A stretch of 64,000 bases of DNA from Pseudomonadota bacterium (GCA_963204745.1 CAUJHF010000017.1:1-64000); one strand, 5' to 3'; shown: positions 7,808 through 17,511, counted from the stretch's first letter. Translations and numbers: made by a program. The notes: generated from the sequence alone by a model not told the origin.

Positions 7808-8719
7808 GTGACCGCAGCTGCCGAAAAAAAGCTTTCGATACTGTTTGCAGACGTGGTCGGCAGCACCCAGCTATATGAGAATCTTGGTGACGAACGAGCC
7901 CGCGAGACGGTCCAGCAGTGTTTGCAGGTGATGAAGCAGGCCACCGAGAATTTCGGCGGTACGGTCATCAAGACCATGGGCGACGAAGCCATGTCAACCT
8001 TCCCGTCTGCGGACGACGCCCTGAATGCGGCGAACCAGATGCAGCAGCGCATCACCAATACGGTGCGCGCCGACGCGCAGGGAACGCATGTTTCGATCCG
8101 CATCGGCTGTCACTACGGGGCGGTTCAACTTGAGGAGCGGGATATTTCGGGTGTCGCGGTACACACTGCCAACAGCATGACATCGCAGGCAAAAGCCGGC
8201 CAGATTCTCACTACCAGTGCCGTGGTCGAGCAGTTAAGTCCGCAGTGGAAGGCGCTGGTGCGCCAGATCGACGTTGCCACACCCAAGGGGCAATCCGACG
8301 AGGTCGCTGTATTCGAGGTGCTTTGGCAGCCTGAAGAGGCAACCAACATGCTGCCGTCGATTGATCCGGCGCACCGGGTGCCGGTGACCAATGCGCGCCT
8401 GTATCTTCGTTTTCGTGATCAGGAGGTCATCGTTGGTGACAAGGGCAAGGTAACCGTCACCATGGGCCGGGCTGACGAAAACGATGTAGTGATGAAGGGC
8501 AACCTGATTTCGCGGATACATGCGCGCGTGGATGCGGCGCGAAACCGATTTGTACTCGTGGACGAAAGCACGAACGGCACCTTCATACAGCAGGATGGCA
8601 AGGAAGAGATCTACCTGCGTCGCGACAGTGCGGTCCTGACGGGCAGCGGCGTGATCAGCATGGGCCGCGTTGCTTCACGAGGTACACCGCTGGCCATCGA
8701 ATACAGCGTGGAAAGCTGA
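7808..8719 (+). CDS. Class III nucleotide cyclase-like domain fused to an FHA domain
   Basis: 303 residues. Residues ~8-180 are a class III cyclase homology domain: metal-binding Asp15 (FADVVGST) and Asp59 (KTMGD), adenine-type Lys55, and Asp112 at the second base-contact position. The transition-state Asn and Arg expected at Asp112+7 and +11 are His119 and Ser123. Residues ~200-300 form an FHA phosphothreonine-binding domain (MGRADEND, SRIHARV, STNGT). The start is GTG. No membrane segment is seen. The fusion suggests a sensor reading phosphoproteins. Because the Asn/Arg pair is missing, cyclase activity is doubtful and the domain may only bind a nucleotide. Confidence 0.82.
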   Translation: MTAAAEKKLSILFADVVGSTQLYENLGDERARETVQQCLQVMKQATENFGGTVIKTMGDEAMSTFPSADDALNAANQMQQRITNTVRADAQGTHVSIRIGCHYGAVQLEERDISGVAVHTANSMTSQAKAGQILTTSAVVEQLSPQWKALVRQIDVATPKGQSDEVAVFEVLWQPEEATNMLPSIDPAHRVPVTNARLYLRFRDQEVIVGDKGKVTVTMGRADENDVVMKGNLISRIHARVDAARNRFVLVDESTNGTFIQQDGKEEIYLRRDSAVLTGSGVISMGRVASRGTPLAIEYSVES

Positions 8720-8765
8720 CAGCGTATGCAGGCCAAAGGCCCGCATACCAACGCCTGTTTGTCAC

Positions 8766-10508
8766 TCAGCCGAGATCCCTGACCACGCGGCGGTGCTCTT
8801 CCAGGAGTTCTGTCGGCAGGCGCTCACCGAATTCCTTCATGTAGTTCTCGATGGACGCCATCTCCGCCCGCCACTGACCGGCATCGACCTTCAGCAGTGC
8901 ATCGAGCGCACCCGGCCTGAGCGCAAGGCCGCGGCTGTCGATATCCGCGCTTTCCGGCAGGAATCCGATCGGCGTCTCGCGTGCGCCGACCTTGCCCGAA
9001 CAGCGTTCCGTGATCCACTGGATGACGCGCAGGTTGTCGCCAAAGCCCGGCCACAGGAAATGTCCGCTGTCGTCCTGGCGGAACCAGTTCACGTGGAATA
9101 CTGCTGGCAGCTTTGTGGCCCGCTTTTCAAAGCTCAGCCAGTGCCTCCAGTAGTCACCGAAGTTGTAACCGCAAAAGGGTTTCATGGCCATCGGGTCACG
9201 CCGGGTCACGCCAACCGCACCGGTAGCCGCTGCGGTGGTTTCAGAAGCGACACCCGCGCCCATCAATACGCCATGACGCCAGCTCTTTGCCTGATAGACC
9301 AGTGGCGCCAGTTCGCGGCGACGGCCGCCGAAGACGATCGCGCTGATAGGCACGCCTTTGGGGTCGTCTGCAAGCGGCGAGTAACTCGAGCCCTGTCGTG
9401 CCGATACCGTGAATCTGGAGTTCGGATGCGCAGCCGGGCCGTTCTTCGCATCGTAAGGGCGACCTTGCCAGTCGATGGCCGGCTTGCCATCGCCTTTGCC
9501 TTCCCACCATGGCTCCTTGTCGGCAGTCATCGCGACGTTGGTATAAATGGTGTCATGCCGGATCATGTCATAGGCGTTGCGATTGGTGGTCGGCCCGGTG
9601 CCCGGTACCACGCCAAAGTAGCCAGCCTCCGGATTGATCGCGCGCAGCTGGCCCTCGTCGTCCAGGTGTAGCCAGGCAATATCGTCGCCCAGCGTGCGTA
9701 CCTTCCACCCCGCCATCGACTCCGGCGGTATGAGCATTGCGAGGTTGGTTTTTCCGCATGCTGAGGGAAAGGCCGCGCCGATGTAGTAACGCTCGCCAGC
9801 CGGATTCTCGATCTCGACCAACAGCATGTGTTCGGCAAGCCAGCCTTCCTGGCGGGCCTGCCAGCTGGCGATGCGCAGCGCATGGCATTTCTTGCCGAGC
9901 AGTGCATTGCCGCCGTAACCAGAGCCGATGCTCTGGATCAGCAGCTCTTCCGGAAAATGCATGATGAAGCGGCGATCCGGGTTCAGGTCACCGGTCGAGT
10001 GCAGCCCGCGTACAAACGTTCCTTCGCGCTCAATGCGCTCAAGGGCGGCTTTGCCCATGCGCGTCATGAGTTTCATGTTGGCAGCGACATAGGCGCTGTC
10101 GGTAATTTCCACGCCACAGCGCGAATAGGGGGAATCTATTGGGCCCATGCAGTAGGGGATCACGTACAGCGTCCGACCCTGCATTGCGCCGGCGAACAGG
10201 CCATCCATTTTCTGATGAGCCTGATCGGGAGCCATCCAGTTGTTATTGGGTCCGGCATCATCGCGGTCAGTGCTGCAGACGAAAGTCAGGTGTTCGACTC
10301 GCGCGACATCTGAAGGATTGGAGCGGTGCAGGTTGCAGTTCGGGTATGTCTTCTGGTTGAGTTCGACGAGATCGCCACTCTTCTGCATATCATCGATCAG
10401 GGTCAGGTATTCAGCTTCTGATCCGTCGCACCAGTGAATCTTTGCGGGCTTCGTCAGGGCAGCGACCGAATCGACCCATGTGCGCAACGCTGCGTTACTT
10501 GTCGTCAT
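8766..10508 (-). CDS. pckG: Phosphoenolpyruvate carboxykinase (GTP)
   Basis: Converts oxaloacetate and GTP to phosphoenolpyruvate, GDP and CO2, the entry to gluconeogenesis. The P-loop AFPSACGKTN sits near residue 248. Other family signatures are PYCMGPIDSPYSRCGVEITDS, the RFTVSARQ segment and FCGYNFGDYW near the C-terminus. 580 residues is at the short end for the GTP class. The ATG at 10508 has AAGGATC upstream, so I prefer it over the TTG one codon earlier. The leader carries a 14-bp hairpin. It is transcribed divergently from tsaB. Confidence 0.93.
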   Translation of the reverse strand: MTTSNAALRTWVDSVAALTKPAKIHWCDGSEAEYLTLIDDMQKSGDLVELNQKTYPNCNLHRSNPSDVARVEHLTFVCSTDRDDAGPNNNWMAPDQAHQKMDGLFAGAMQGRTLYVIPYCMGPIDSPYSRCGVEITDSAYVAANMKLMTRMGKAALERIEREGTFVRGLHSTGDLNPDRRFIMHFPEELLIQSIGSGYGGNALLGKKCHALRIASWQARQEGWLAEHMLLVEIENPAGERYYIGAAFPSACGKTNLAMLIPPESMAGWKVRTLGDDIAWLHLDDEGQLRAINPEAGYFGVVPGTGPTTNRNAYDMIRHDTIYTNVAMTADKEPWWEGKGDGKPAIDWQGRPYDAKNGPAAHPNSRFTVSARQGSSYSPLADDPKGVPISAIVFGGRRRELAPLVYQAKSWRHGVLMGAGVASETTAAATGAVGVTRRDPMAMKPFCGYNFGDYWRHWLSFEKRATKLPAVFHVNWFRQDDSGHFLWPGFGDNLRVIQWITERCSGKVGARETPIGFLPESADIDSRGLALRPGALDALLKVDAGQWRAEMASIENYMKEFGERLPTELLEEHRRVVRDLG

Positions 10509-10533
10509 CAAAGATCCTTGATTATTGTGAAGT

Positions 10534-10567
10534 AATCGCGCCGGCAGCCTGTGCTGCCGGCGCGATT
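10534..10567 (-). promoter_or_regulatory. 14-bp perfect hairpin in the pckG leader
   Basis: Inverted repeat AATCGCGCCGGCAG / CTGCCGGCGCGATT with a 6-base loop, 25 bases upstream of the pckG ATG and downstream of the candidate -10 box. There is no T-run on either side, so it is not an ordinary terminator. It could stabilise the mRNA, serve as an operator in DNA, or regulate translation. Confidence 0.55.
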
Positions 10568-10577
10568 CCGGCCGGCC

Positions 10578-10583
10578 ATTATA
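10578..10583 (-). promoter_or_regulatory. Candidate -10 box for pckG
   Basis: Perfect TATAAT on the minus strand, preceded by TG. It would start a leader of about 60 bases that contains the 14-bp hairpin. The -35 region is poor. A TATACT on the plus strand at 10600-10605 could serve tsaB. Confidence 0.45.
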
Positions 10584-10668
10584 CAGATCAGGGATCGCCT
10601 ATACTGGGCCGCCTGAACCCTCTGGCAGTTCCGATTGTGTCTGTACATGGCTGTTTGAAAGACTGGCA

Positions 10669-11352
10669 GTGAAGGACCCTGATTTCTGCTGCCTTGCTGT
10701 GGAGACGTCCACTGATTTTCCGAGCCTTGCGCTGCTCCGTGGATCACGGTTTGCGGTACGTGAAACAGAAGGCCTGCAGACGCCATCGCGTGCCATCTAC
10801 ACCTGGCTGCAGGAACTGCTCGAAGAAACCGGTACCCGCCTTGATCAGCTGGATTGCCTGGCCTTTGGCGCCGGGCCCGGCAGCTTTACCGGCGTGCGGG
10901 TTGCGGCAGCTTTCGTGCAGGCCCTCGGCTTTGCGCGACAGTTGCCTGTGGTGCCGGTGTCGACGCTGGCTGCACTCGCGATGGCCGGATTCCGGGTTTC
11001 CGGCGGGCGCCCGGTTGCCTGTTGTCTGGACGCGCGGATGGGCCAGGTCTACTTCGCTGTCTATGCGCCTGATGACGAGCAGGGCGTGAGTACCTTGCGG
11101 AAGGATGCGCTGCTGCAGCCGGAGGAAGTCAGCGGTGCGGACTTGTCTTCGTGCTTTGCGGTCGGGTCGGGCTGGCTGGCGTATCCGGGTCTGAGCGACA
11201 GCTTGACCGACAAGTTGACCGGATTTGATGCAGAACTGCGGCCATCGGCGACAGATGTTGCTGCGCTGGCCCGGCCGAAGTTTCTGCGCGGCCAGACGGT
11301 TGCGCCAGCACTTGCATTACCGAATTATCTGCGTGACCGGGTAACATCCTGA
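10669..11352 (+). CDS. tsaB: tRNA threonylcarbamoyladenosine synthesis protein TsaB
   Basis: ASKHA-fold partner that forms the TsaB-TsaD-TsaE complex placing the threonylcarbamoyl group on A37 of ANN-decoding tRNAs. Visible: LAVETST at the N-terminus and AFGAGPGSFTGVRV (~residues 64-77), the family hallmark. 227 residues is normal. The start is GTG with only a weak Shine-Dalgarno. It is divergent from pckG; dsbB follows 25 bases later. Confidence 0.9.
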   Translation: MKDPDFCCLAVETSTDFPSLALLRGSRFAVRETEGLQTPSRAIYTWLQELLEETGTRLDQLDCLAFGAGPGSFTGVRVAAAFVQALGFARQLPVVPVSTLAALAMAGFRVSGGRPVACCLDARMGQVYFAVYAPDDEQGVSTLRKDALLQPEEVSGADLSSCFAVGSGWLAYPGLSDSLTDKLTGFDAELRPSATDVAALARPKFLRGQTVAPALALPNYLRDRVTS

Positions 11353-11377
11353 GGACTGGCAGCATATTTGTGCAGCT

Positions 11378-11920
11378 ATGTCCCGGGCGATTAGCATGAG
11401 CAGCATGAACATATTCAGTACGGTGCGGGGTGCGAACACGGCCGGGTTTTTGGTCTGTTCTGCGCTGATCGCCTTTGCCTTGTACGCGCAACAGGTTTTG
11501 GGCCTTGAGCCCTGTCCGCTGTGTATCTTCCAGCGTGTTGCGGTGATCTGCCTCGGGCTCCTGTTTCTCATCGCTGCCGTACATCCTGCCGGACCGGGGG
11601 TGCGGCGTTTCTACGCGATCCTGATCGGCCTGACAGCCCTGGCTGGCAGTGGTGTTGCCGGCCGGCAACTATGGTTGCAGGCCTTGCCACCTGACCGGGT
11701 GCCGGCCTGCGGTCCGGGTCTGGATTTCATGCTGGAGGCGTTTCCGGTCGGCGAGATGCTGATGACGGTACTGTCCGGTTCCGGTGAATGTGCCGAGGTT
11801 GACTGGACGCTGTTTGGTCTGAGCATGCCTGGCTGGGTGCTGATTGCGCTGACGGTACTCGGAACCTACGGCGTCGTGCTGAACTGGCGTGGCAAAGGCT
11901 GGCCACGACGCATGCGCTGA
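11378..11920 (+). CDS. dsbB: Disulfide bond formation protein DsbB
   Basis: Inner-membrane quinone reductase that reoxidises DsbA. 180 residues with four hydrophobic segments. The first redox pair is in CPLC (~residues 45-48), next to the conserved arginine of FQR. The second pair lies in the periplasmic loop as CGPGLDFMLEAFP and SGECAEVDW. In-frame ATGs at 11396 and 11405 are possible shorter starts. It converges on dapE 13 bases downstream. Confidence 0.92.
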   Translation: MSRAISMSSMNIFSTVRGANTAGFLVCSALIAFALYAQQVLGLEPCPLCIFQRVAVICLGLLFLIAAVHPAGPGVRRFYAILIGLTALAGSGVAGRQLWLQALPPDRVPACGPGLDFMLEAFPVGEMLMTVLSGSGECAEVDWTLFGLSMPGWVLIALTVLGTYGVVLNWRGKGWPRRMR

Positions 11921-11933
11921 AGCGGGGCCTGCG

Positions 11934-13079
11934 TTATGGCTGGCCCAGCAGCCGCTCGGAAATTTCCCGGTAGACCTCGCGCATGGTGCCGATATCGGCG
12001 ACCGGTATCTGTTCGTTTGGCTTGTGGATCGTCGTGTTGACAGCACCGAACTCGATGACATGAGCGCCGCTCGGTGCGATGAACCTTCCGTCTGATGTTC
12101 CCCCGCCGGTCGACAGTACTGGCGTGATACCGGTGATGCTGGTGACGGCAGCGCTGACCGCGTCGGTAAGCTGGCCCGGCGGCGTAAGGAACGGTTCCCC
12201 TGACAGGTGCCAGTCCAGTGTGTATTTCATGCCGGATCCGGCAAACAGTTTTTCGACGTGTGCGCTGAGACGCTGGTGTGTCCACACGGTTGAATAACGG
12301 AAATTGAAGCGGGCGGTGAGCGTACCGGGCGTCGTGTTGACCGCATCGCCGATGCTTTCAAGCCTCACGACCTGAAAGCTGGACGGCGGGAAGAACTCGT
12401 TGCCCTGATCGACCGGTTCCGCGTAGAGCCGGGCCAGCAGCGGCGCAAATGCCTGGATCGGGTTGCTGATCATGTGCGGGTAGGCGACATGTCCCGCGAT
12501 TCCGTGCACGGTCAGTATGCCGCTCAGGGATCCGCGGCGGCCTACGCGCACTGTGTCTCCAAGAAGGTCTTTCCCGGACGGCTCGCCGATGACGCACCAG
12601 TCAATCCGTTCACCGCGCTCCGCAAGCCATTGCATGACGCGCTTTGTGCCATCCTGGGCACGGCCTTCTTCATCGCTGGTAACCAGGAATGCAATCGATC
12701 CCTTGTGTCCGGGATGGGCTGCCGTAAAGCCTGTTGCAGCATCCACCATGGCGGCCAGGCTCGCCTTCATGTCAGCAGCACCGCGGGCATAGAGGATGCC
12801 ATCGCGGATTTCCGGTACGAAGGGATCGGTCTGCCAGTCTTGTGCCGGTCCGGCTGGCACCACATCGGTATGGCCGGCAAAGCAGAGGACCGGGCTGCCC
12901 TGGCCGTGACGTGCCCAGAGATTGCTGACCTCACCGAACTGCAGGTGCTCGACGCTGAAGCCGGCTGCGGCCAACCGCCCGGCAATGAGCGACTGGCAGC
13001 CTTCATCTGCCGGCGTAACTGATGGTCTGCTCAGCAGTTCGCAGGCAAAATCGAGCGTACTGTCCCTGGTGGGTATCAT
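11934..13079 (-). CDS. dapE: Succinyl-diaminopimelate desuccinylase
   Basis: Zinc-dependent M20-family hydrolase of the lysine/meso-DAP pathway. CFAGHTDVVPAG carries the first metal His, TSDEEGRAQDGT carries the catalytic and metal Glu, and GTSDGRFIAPSGAHVIEFG is the C-terminal DapE signature. 381 residues is normal. It starts four bases after dapD ends, so the two last-but-one steps of the succinylase branch are co-transcribed, at the end of a map-glnD-dapD-dapE minus-strand unit. Confidence 0.94.
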   Translation of the reverse strand: MIPTRDSTLDFACELLSRPSVTPADEGCQSLIAGRLAAAGFSVEHLQFGEVSNLWARHGQGSPVLCFAGHTDVVPAGPAQDWQTDPFVPEIRDGILYARGAADMKASLAAMVDAATGFTAAHPGHKGSIAFLVTSDEEGRAQDGTKRVMQWLAERGERIDWCVIGEPSGKDLLGDTVRVGRRGSLSGILTVHGIAGHVAYPHMISNPIQAFAPLLARLYAEPVDQGNEFFPPSSFQVVRLESIGDAVNTTPGTLTARFNFRYSTVWTHQRLSAHVEKLFAGSGMKYTLDWHLSGEPFLTPPGQLTDAVSAAVTSITGITPVLSTGGGTSDGRFIAPSGAHVIEFGAVNTTIHKPNEQIPVADIGTMREVYREISERLLGQP

Positions 13080-13083
13080 GGAC

Positions 13084-13911
13084 TCAGTCTGTCCTCAACA
13101 GCTCGTTAAGGGAAGTCTTGGCGCGTGTCTTCGCATCGACGCGCTTGACGATCACCGCACAATACAGACTGCAGGAACCCTTCCCTGAGGGCAGCGTTCC
13201 GGGTACGACGACGGCCCCGGCCGGTACCCGTCCGTAAATGATCTCGTCCTTCTCGCGATCGTAGATACGCGTGCTCTGGCCGATGAAAACCCCCATCGAG
13301 ATGACGGCTCCTTCTTCGACAACCACACCTTCGACGATTTCGGAGCGTGCGCCGATGAAACAGTTGTCTTCGATGATGGTCGGATTGGCCTGCAGGGGTT
13401 CGAGTACACCACCGATGCCCACGCCGCCAGAGAGATGCACCTTGCGCCCGATCTGTGCGCAGCTGCCAACGGTCACCCAGGTGTCCACCATGGTACCGCT
13501 GTCCACAAATGCCCCGATATTCACGAACGACGGCATCAGGATCACGTCACGGGCAACATGCGCGCCGCGCCTGACGATCGCACCCGGCACCACGCGCGCC
13601 CCACCTGCGGCAAATGCTTCCTGGCTGCAGTTGGCGTACTTCATCGGTACCTTGTCATAGAAGTCGGTAAAGCCGGCTTCGATGCGTACATTCCGTTCGA
13701 TACCGAAGTGCAGCAACACGGCTTTCTTGAGCCACTGATGGACAACCCATCCCCCGGCTGTTTTCTCTGCCACGCGTGCTGTGCCGCGGTCGAGCATGTC
13801 GATGGCGGTCTGAACGGCGGTGCGAATTGCCGGTGGCGGATTCTGCAGATCGAGCGAGGCGCGATCGTCAAACGCCTTGTCGATGATTGTGCTGAGTGTG
13901 TCTGTGTTCAC
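13084..13911 (-). CDS. dapD: Tetrahydrodipicolinate N-succinyltransferase
   Basis: Left-handed beta-helix acyltransferase that succinylates tetrahydrodipicolinate in lysine/DAP synthesis. An N-terminal helical domain (~1-100) is followed by hexapeptide repeats (~105-240), with [23 protein letters not shown] and [18 protein letters not shown] typical of DapD. 275 residues matches the family. It sits 45 bases downstream of glnD and just upstream of dapE. Confidence 0.95.
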   Translation of the reverse strand: MNTDTLSTIIDKAFDDRASLDLQNPPPAIRTAVQTAIDMLDRGTARVAEKTAGGWVVHQWLKKAVLLHFGIERNVRIEAGFTDFYDKVPMKYANCSQEAFAAGGARVVPGAIVRRGAHVARDVILMPSFVNIGAFVDSGTMVDTWVTVGSCAQIGRKVHLSGGVGIGGVLEPLQANPTIIEDNCFIGARSEIVEGVVVEEGAVISMGVFIGQSTRIYDREKDEIIYGRVPAGAVVVPGTLPSGKGSCSLYCAVIVKRVDAKTRAKTSLNELLRTD

Positions 13912-13956
13912 GATGAGTTCCGGCTGTTGTTGTGTGAAGGATATGAGGCTGCTGTC

Positions 13957-16683
13957 CTAGCTGCCATTGTCGAGGGCGAGAACCATGGCTGCTTCGATCT
14001 GCTTGCAAGCGGCTTCTGTCAGCGGATTGCCGTTCGGGTCGGTGACATAGAAAACGTCTTCGGCCCGTTCGCCGACAGTAAGTATCTTGGCGGCCTGTAT
14101 GCCGACCTCATGGTTGCGCAATACCTGCCCGATCTGGCCAAGCAGTCCCGGCCGGTCGCTCGCAACGATCTCGATGACGGTCCTGTTGTTGATATCGTCA
14201 CTACCAAAGCTGACCAGGGTCGGGGTGGTAAACATCCGTACCTGGCGCGGCGGGCGCCGGGTCACTTTCAGTCCCCTGGTTTCACCGGCAATTATCGCCT
14301 GTTCGAGGCGGTGTCTGATCTGTTCGCGCCGGTCGCTGTCGAGGATGTGCTCGCCGCTTTCCAGTACGACGTAGGTAGACAGGCGGAATCCGTTGTTGAG
14401 CCGGATGATCCGTGCGTCCGCGATGTTCAGGCCCAGTTCGTCGAGGACGGCGGTGGCAATCGCAAAGGTATAGCGATCCTGCGGCGCATAGGTGATCACC
14501 GATGTGCCGGCACGGGAGGCTTCATCCTGGATGCCAACCAGTACCCGGCGGCCTTCATCCTCGCGGGCGGCCAGCAGGCGCGTATGCCAGGCGATTTCCT
14601 CCGGGTAGTAGCGCAGGAAATATTCGTCGCCCAGCTCGGCCCAGATCTCTTCGAGTCGAGCTGCGGGGATACTGGCTGCCGCGGGCAGGATTCGCGCGGC
14701 AGCCCTGCGTTCGGCAACCAGTTCGTCGCGGTCGATCGGGTTTTCGAGCCCGCGGCGTAGCGCCCGTTTGGCCTGGTTGTACAGTTCCTCAAAGAGCTGC
14801 GCTTTCCAGGAGTTCCACAGTTTCGGGTTGGTGCCACGGACATCGGCAACGGTGAGCAAATACAGATAATCCAGGTGGACCTCATCGCCGACAAGCGCGG
14901 CAAATTCACTGATGATCGCGGGGTCGCTGATGTCGCGCTTCTGTGCGGTCAGCGACAGGCTGAGATGGTGGCGAACGAGCCACGCAACCAGCCTGGCGTC
15001 GTAACGGCTCATTCCGTGCTCGAGCACGAAGGATTCGGCATCCAGGGCGCCAAGTTCGGAATGATCGCCGCCGCGCCCCTTGGCGATGTCATGAAACAGT
15101 CCGGCGAGGTAGGCGAGTTCCGGGGCGGGCAACGAGCGCATGATTTCCGAGCAGCGCGGGTATTCGTGATCGTACCGGGACAGGGCAAAGCGCCGCAGAT
15201 TGCTGACCACGAACAGTGTGTGCTCGTCGACGGTATAGGCATGAAAGAGGTCGTACTGCATGCGGCCGACAATGCGGCCAAAGGCGGCAACGTAGCGGCC
15301 GAGTACGCCATAGCGGTTCATGCGCCGGAGTTCGTGCGTTACACCTTCCTTGGCGCGCAGAATCTGCAGAAAAAGCCGTTGGTTGCGCGGATCCTGGCGA
15401 AATCCATCGTCGATCAGATTCAGGCTGCGCCGTACCAGTGAAATGGTTCCCGCGCTCACGCCCTTCAGTTCGGAATGCTGTTGCAGGATCAGGAAAAGTT
15501 CCAGCAGGGCCGACGGTGTGTTGTCGAAAACATCATCTGCGGTGACCTGCAGGAAACCGTTGCGGACCTGGAAGCGGTCGTTGACCGCTTCGACGGGTGT
15601 ATCCGGGCTGCTGAGAATCGCTTCCTGAAACTGTTGCAGACTCATCTCGTTGAGCCGGCTCAGGTCCATGACTGTGCGGTAGTAGCGCTGCATGAGCTGC
15701 TCGACTGCCAGCATGTAGGTGGCATCCTGGTAGCCAAACAGCTGCGCGATACGTGCCTGGTGATCAAACAACAGGCGATCTTCATGGCGGCCGGTGAGTA
15801 GATGCAGGGCAAAACGGATGCGCCAGAGAAACTCCCGGCCCTGCAGCAGGAGGCGAAGCTCCGGTGCGCTCAGAAAACCGCGTCTGACCAGGTCTTCGAG
15901 ACTTTCACTGCCGAACTCACGGCGTGCGATCCAGGCGATAGTGTGTATGTCCCGCAATCCGCCCGGACTGCCTTTGACATCCGGTTCCAGGTTATGGACG
16001 GTGTCGTCATAGCGATGATGGCGGGCCTGCTGTTCCCGCAGTTTGCCTTCAAAAAAGTCGCGCGATGACCAGATGTTTTCCGGGGAAATAGCTGCCCGCA
16101 TGCTCTGCAACAGGTTTCCCGGCCCAAGCAACAGGCGGGATTCCATCAGCGTAGTGAGGACAGTGAGATCCTGCTCGGCGTCCTGTCTGCACTGCTGGGC
16201 GTTGCGCACGCTGTGGCGAATCTCAATGCCCGCATCCCAAAGCAGGGTCAGGAATGTTGACAAGCCATCACGGACCGGGCCAGCGGTTTCTGGCGGCATG
16301 AGTACCAACAGGTCGACGTCCGAGCAGGGGTGCAGTTCCCCGCGACCGTAACCGCCGACTGCGACGAGTGCGCAGCCGGCATGGTCGCTACCGGTGCTGC
16401 CGCGCCAGGCACTGCAGATGACGAGATCGACTAGCCTGGCCCTGTCTGCGATGAGTTGCGCCGTAATTTCACCGGTCAGGAAGCGCTGCCTGAGTGCAGC
16501 GTTGCCGCAGGCAAGGATATGGCGGAGCTGCGCCAGCAGTGTGTCCGGGTTCTTGTCCGGCTGGCAGGGCAGGGCGGCGACCTTTGTCCAGTCGATTGTG
16601 CTGCCGTCAGTGCTAAGGATGTTCGCGGCCAGTTCCCGGGCCGCGTCGGTCAGGACAATGGGCAGGGTGGCAGATTCGTTCAT
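13957..16683 (-). CDS. glnD: Bifunctional uridylyltransferase/uridylyl-removing enzyme GlnD
   Basis: Glutamine sensor that uridylylates PII when nitrogen is short and removes UMP when it is plentiful. Domains in order: nucleotidyltransferase (GGYGRGELHP ~residue 110, then SDVDLLVL with the metal Asp pair), HD hydrolase (LFHDIAKGRGGDHSE ~526), and two C-terminal ACT domains (~700-905). The frame extends upstream to 16752, but the ATG at 16683 overlaps the map stop as ATGA and has GAGAAG upstream, giving 908 residues, close to E. coli GlnD. Confidence 0.95.
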   Translation of the reverse strand: MNESATLPIVLTDAARELAANILSTDGSTIDWTKVAALPCQPDKNPDTLLAQLRHILACGNAALRQRFLTGEITAQLIADRARLVDLVICSAWRGSTGSDHAGCALVAVGGYGRGELHPCSDVDLLVLMPPETAGPVRDGLSTFLTLLWDAGIEIRHSVRNAQQCRQDAEQDLTVLTTLMESRLLLGPGNLLQSMRAAISPENIWSSRDFFEGKLREQQARHHRYDDTVHNLEPDVKGSPGGLRDIHTIAWIARREFGSESLEDLVRRGFLSAPELRLLLQGREFLWRIRFALHLLTGRHEDRLLFDHQARIAQLFGYQDATYMLAVEQLMQRYYRTVMDLSRLNEMSLQQFQEAILSSPDTPVEAVNDRFQVRNGFLQVTADDVFDNTPSALLELFLILQQHSELKGVSAGTISLVRRSLNLIDDGFRQDPRNQRLFLQILRAKEGVTHELRRMNRYGVLGRYVAAFGRIVGRMQYDLFHAYTVDEHTLFVVSNLRRFALSRYDHEYPRCSEIMRSLPAPELAYLAGLFHDIAKGRGGDHSELGALDAESFVLEHGMSRYDARLVAWLVRHHLSLSLTAQKRDISDPAIISEFAALVGDEVHLDYLYLLTVADVRGTNPKLWNSWKAQLFEELYNQAKRALRRGLENPIDRDELVAERRAAARILPAAASIPAARLEEIWAELGDEYFLRYYPEEIAWHTRLLAAREDEGRRVLVGIQDEASRAGTSVITYAPQDRYTFAIATAVLDELGLNIADARIIRLNNGFRLSTYVVLESGEHILDSDRREQIRHRLEQAIIAGETRGLKVTRRPPRQVRMFTTPTLVSFGSDDINNRTVIEIVASDRPGLLGQIGQVLRNHEVGIQAAKILTVGERAEDVFYVTDPNGNPLTEAACKQIEAAMVLALDNGS

Positions 16684-17447
16684 CGCTTCTCGTTGGCGCC
16701 GAGAGTCAGCACTTCGCACCCGCTGTCCGTGATCAGGATTGTGTGCTCCCACTGGGCGGACAGTGAGTGATCGCGCGTGACTACCGTCCAGCCGTCTGGC
16801 AGCAGCCTGACATGCCGTTTGCCTATATTGACCATCGGTTCGATCGTGAATGTCTGACCTGGGTGCAGTTCGGCTCCGGTATGCGGCTCACCGTAGTGCA
16901 GTACCTGCGGATCTTCGTGAAAGACGCGACCAATGCCGTGGCCGCAGTATTCACGCACGATACTGAGGTCCTGGGCCTCGACAAAGGTCTGGATGGCATG
17001 GCCGATATCGCCGAGTTGGTTGCCCGGTTTGGCCTGGGCTATGCCCTTCCAGAGGCCTTCATAGGACGCGCGTACTACCCGTTCACCCTGCACCGTGCCC
17101 TTGCCCACGAAGAACATACGGCTGCTGTCGCCATGAAAGCCATCCTTGATGACGGTGATGTCCACATTGACGATATCGCCGCTTTTCAGGATCCGGTCGC
17201 CCGGGATGCCGTGGCAGACCACATGGTTGACCGAGGTGCAGATGGATTTCGGGAAGCCGCGGTAGTTCAGAGGGGCGGGTATCGCATGCTGCACATTGAC
17301 AATAAAGTCGTGACAGATCCGGTCCAGCTCATCGGTGCTGACCCCGGGCTGTACATAAGGTCCGATCATGTCCAGCACATCGGCAGTGAGGCGCCCCGCC
17401 AGCCGCATGGCGTCCTGTTCGGTCGGTGTTTTGATTGAGATTGTCAT
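16680..17447 (-). CDS. map: Methionine aminopeptidase type I
   Basis: Removes the initiator methionine. 255 residues with the five metal ligands of the pita-bread fold: the two Asp in VDITVIKDGFHGD, His in GHGIGRVFHED, Glu in TFTIEPM and Glu in AQWEHTIL. An AAGGA sits upstream of the ATG. It heads the minus-strand map-glnD-dapD-dapE unit and is divergent from rpsB, a common proteobacterial arrangement. Confidence 0.95.
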   Translation of the reverse strand: MTISIKTPTEQDAMRLAGRLTADVLDMIGPYVQPGVSTDELDRICHDFIVNVQHAIPAPLNYRGFPKSICTSVNHVVCHGIPGDRILKSGDIVNVDITVIKDGFHGDSSRMFFVGKGTVQGERVVRASYEGLWKGIAQAKPGNQLGDIGHAIQTFVEAQDLSIVREYCGHGIGRVFHEDPQVLHYGEPHTGAELHPGQTFTIEPMVNIGKRHVRLLPDGWTVVTRDHSLSAQWEHTILITDSGCEVLTLGANEKR

Positions 17448-17511
17448 TCGTTCCTTTTTGCTGCCCTGAGCCGGGCCCCGGCAAATGAAGAGGAACGACC
17501 CTGCGAGCGCG

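Noticed and set aside
13435..14760. 441-codon plus-strand open frame over dapD/glnD
   Set aside because: Antisense to two clear genes with full family motifs; its translation shows no recognisable domain.
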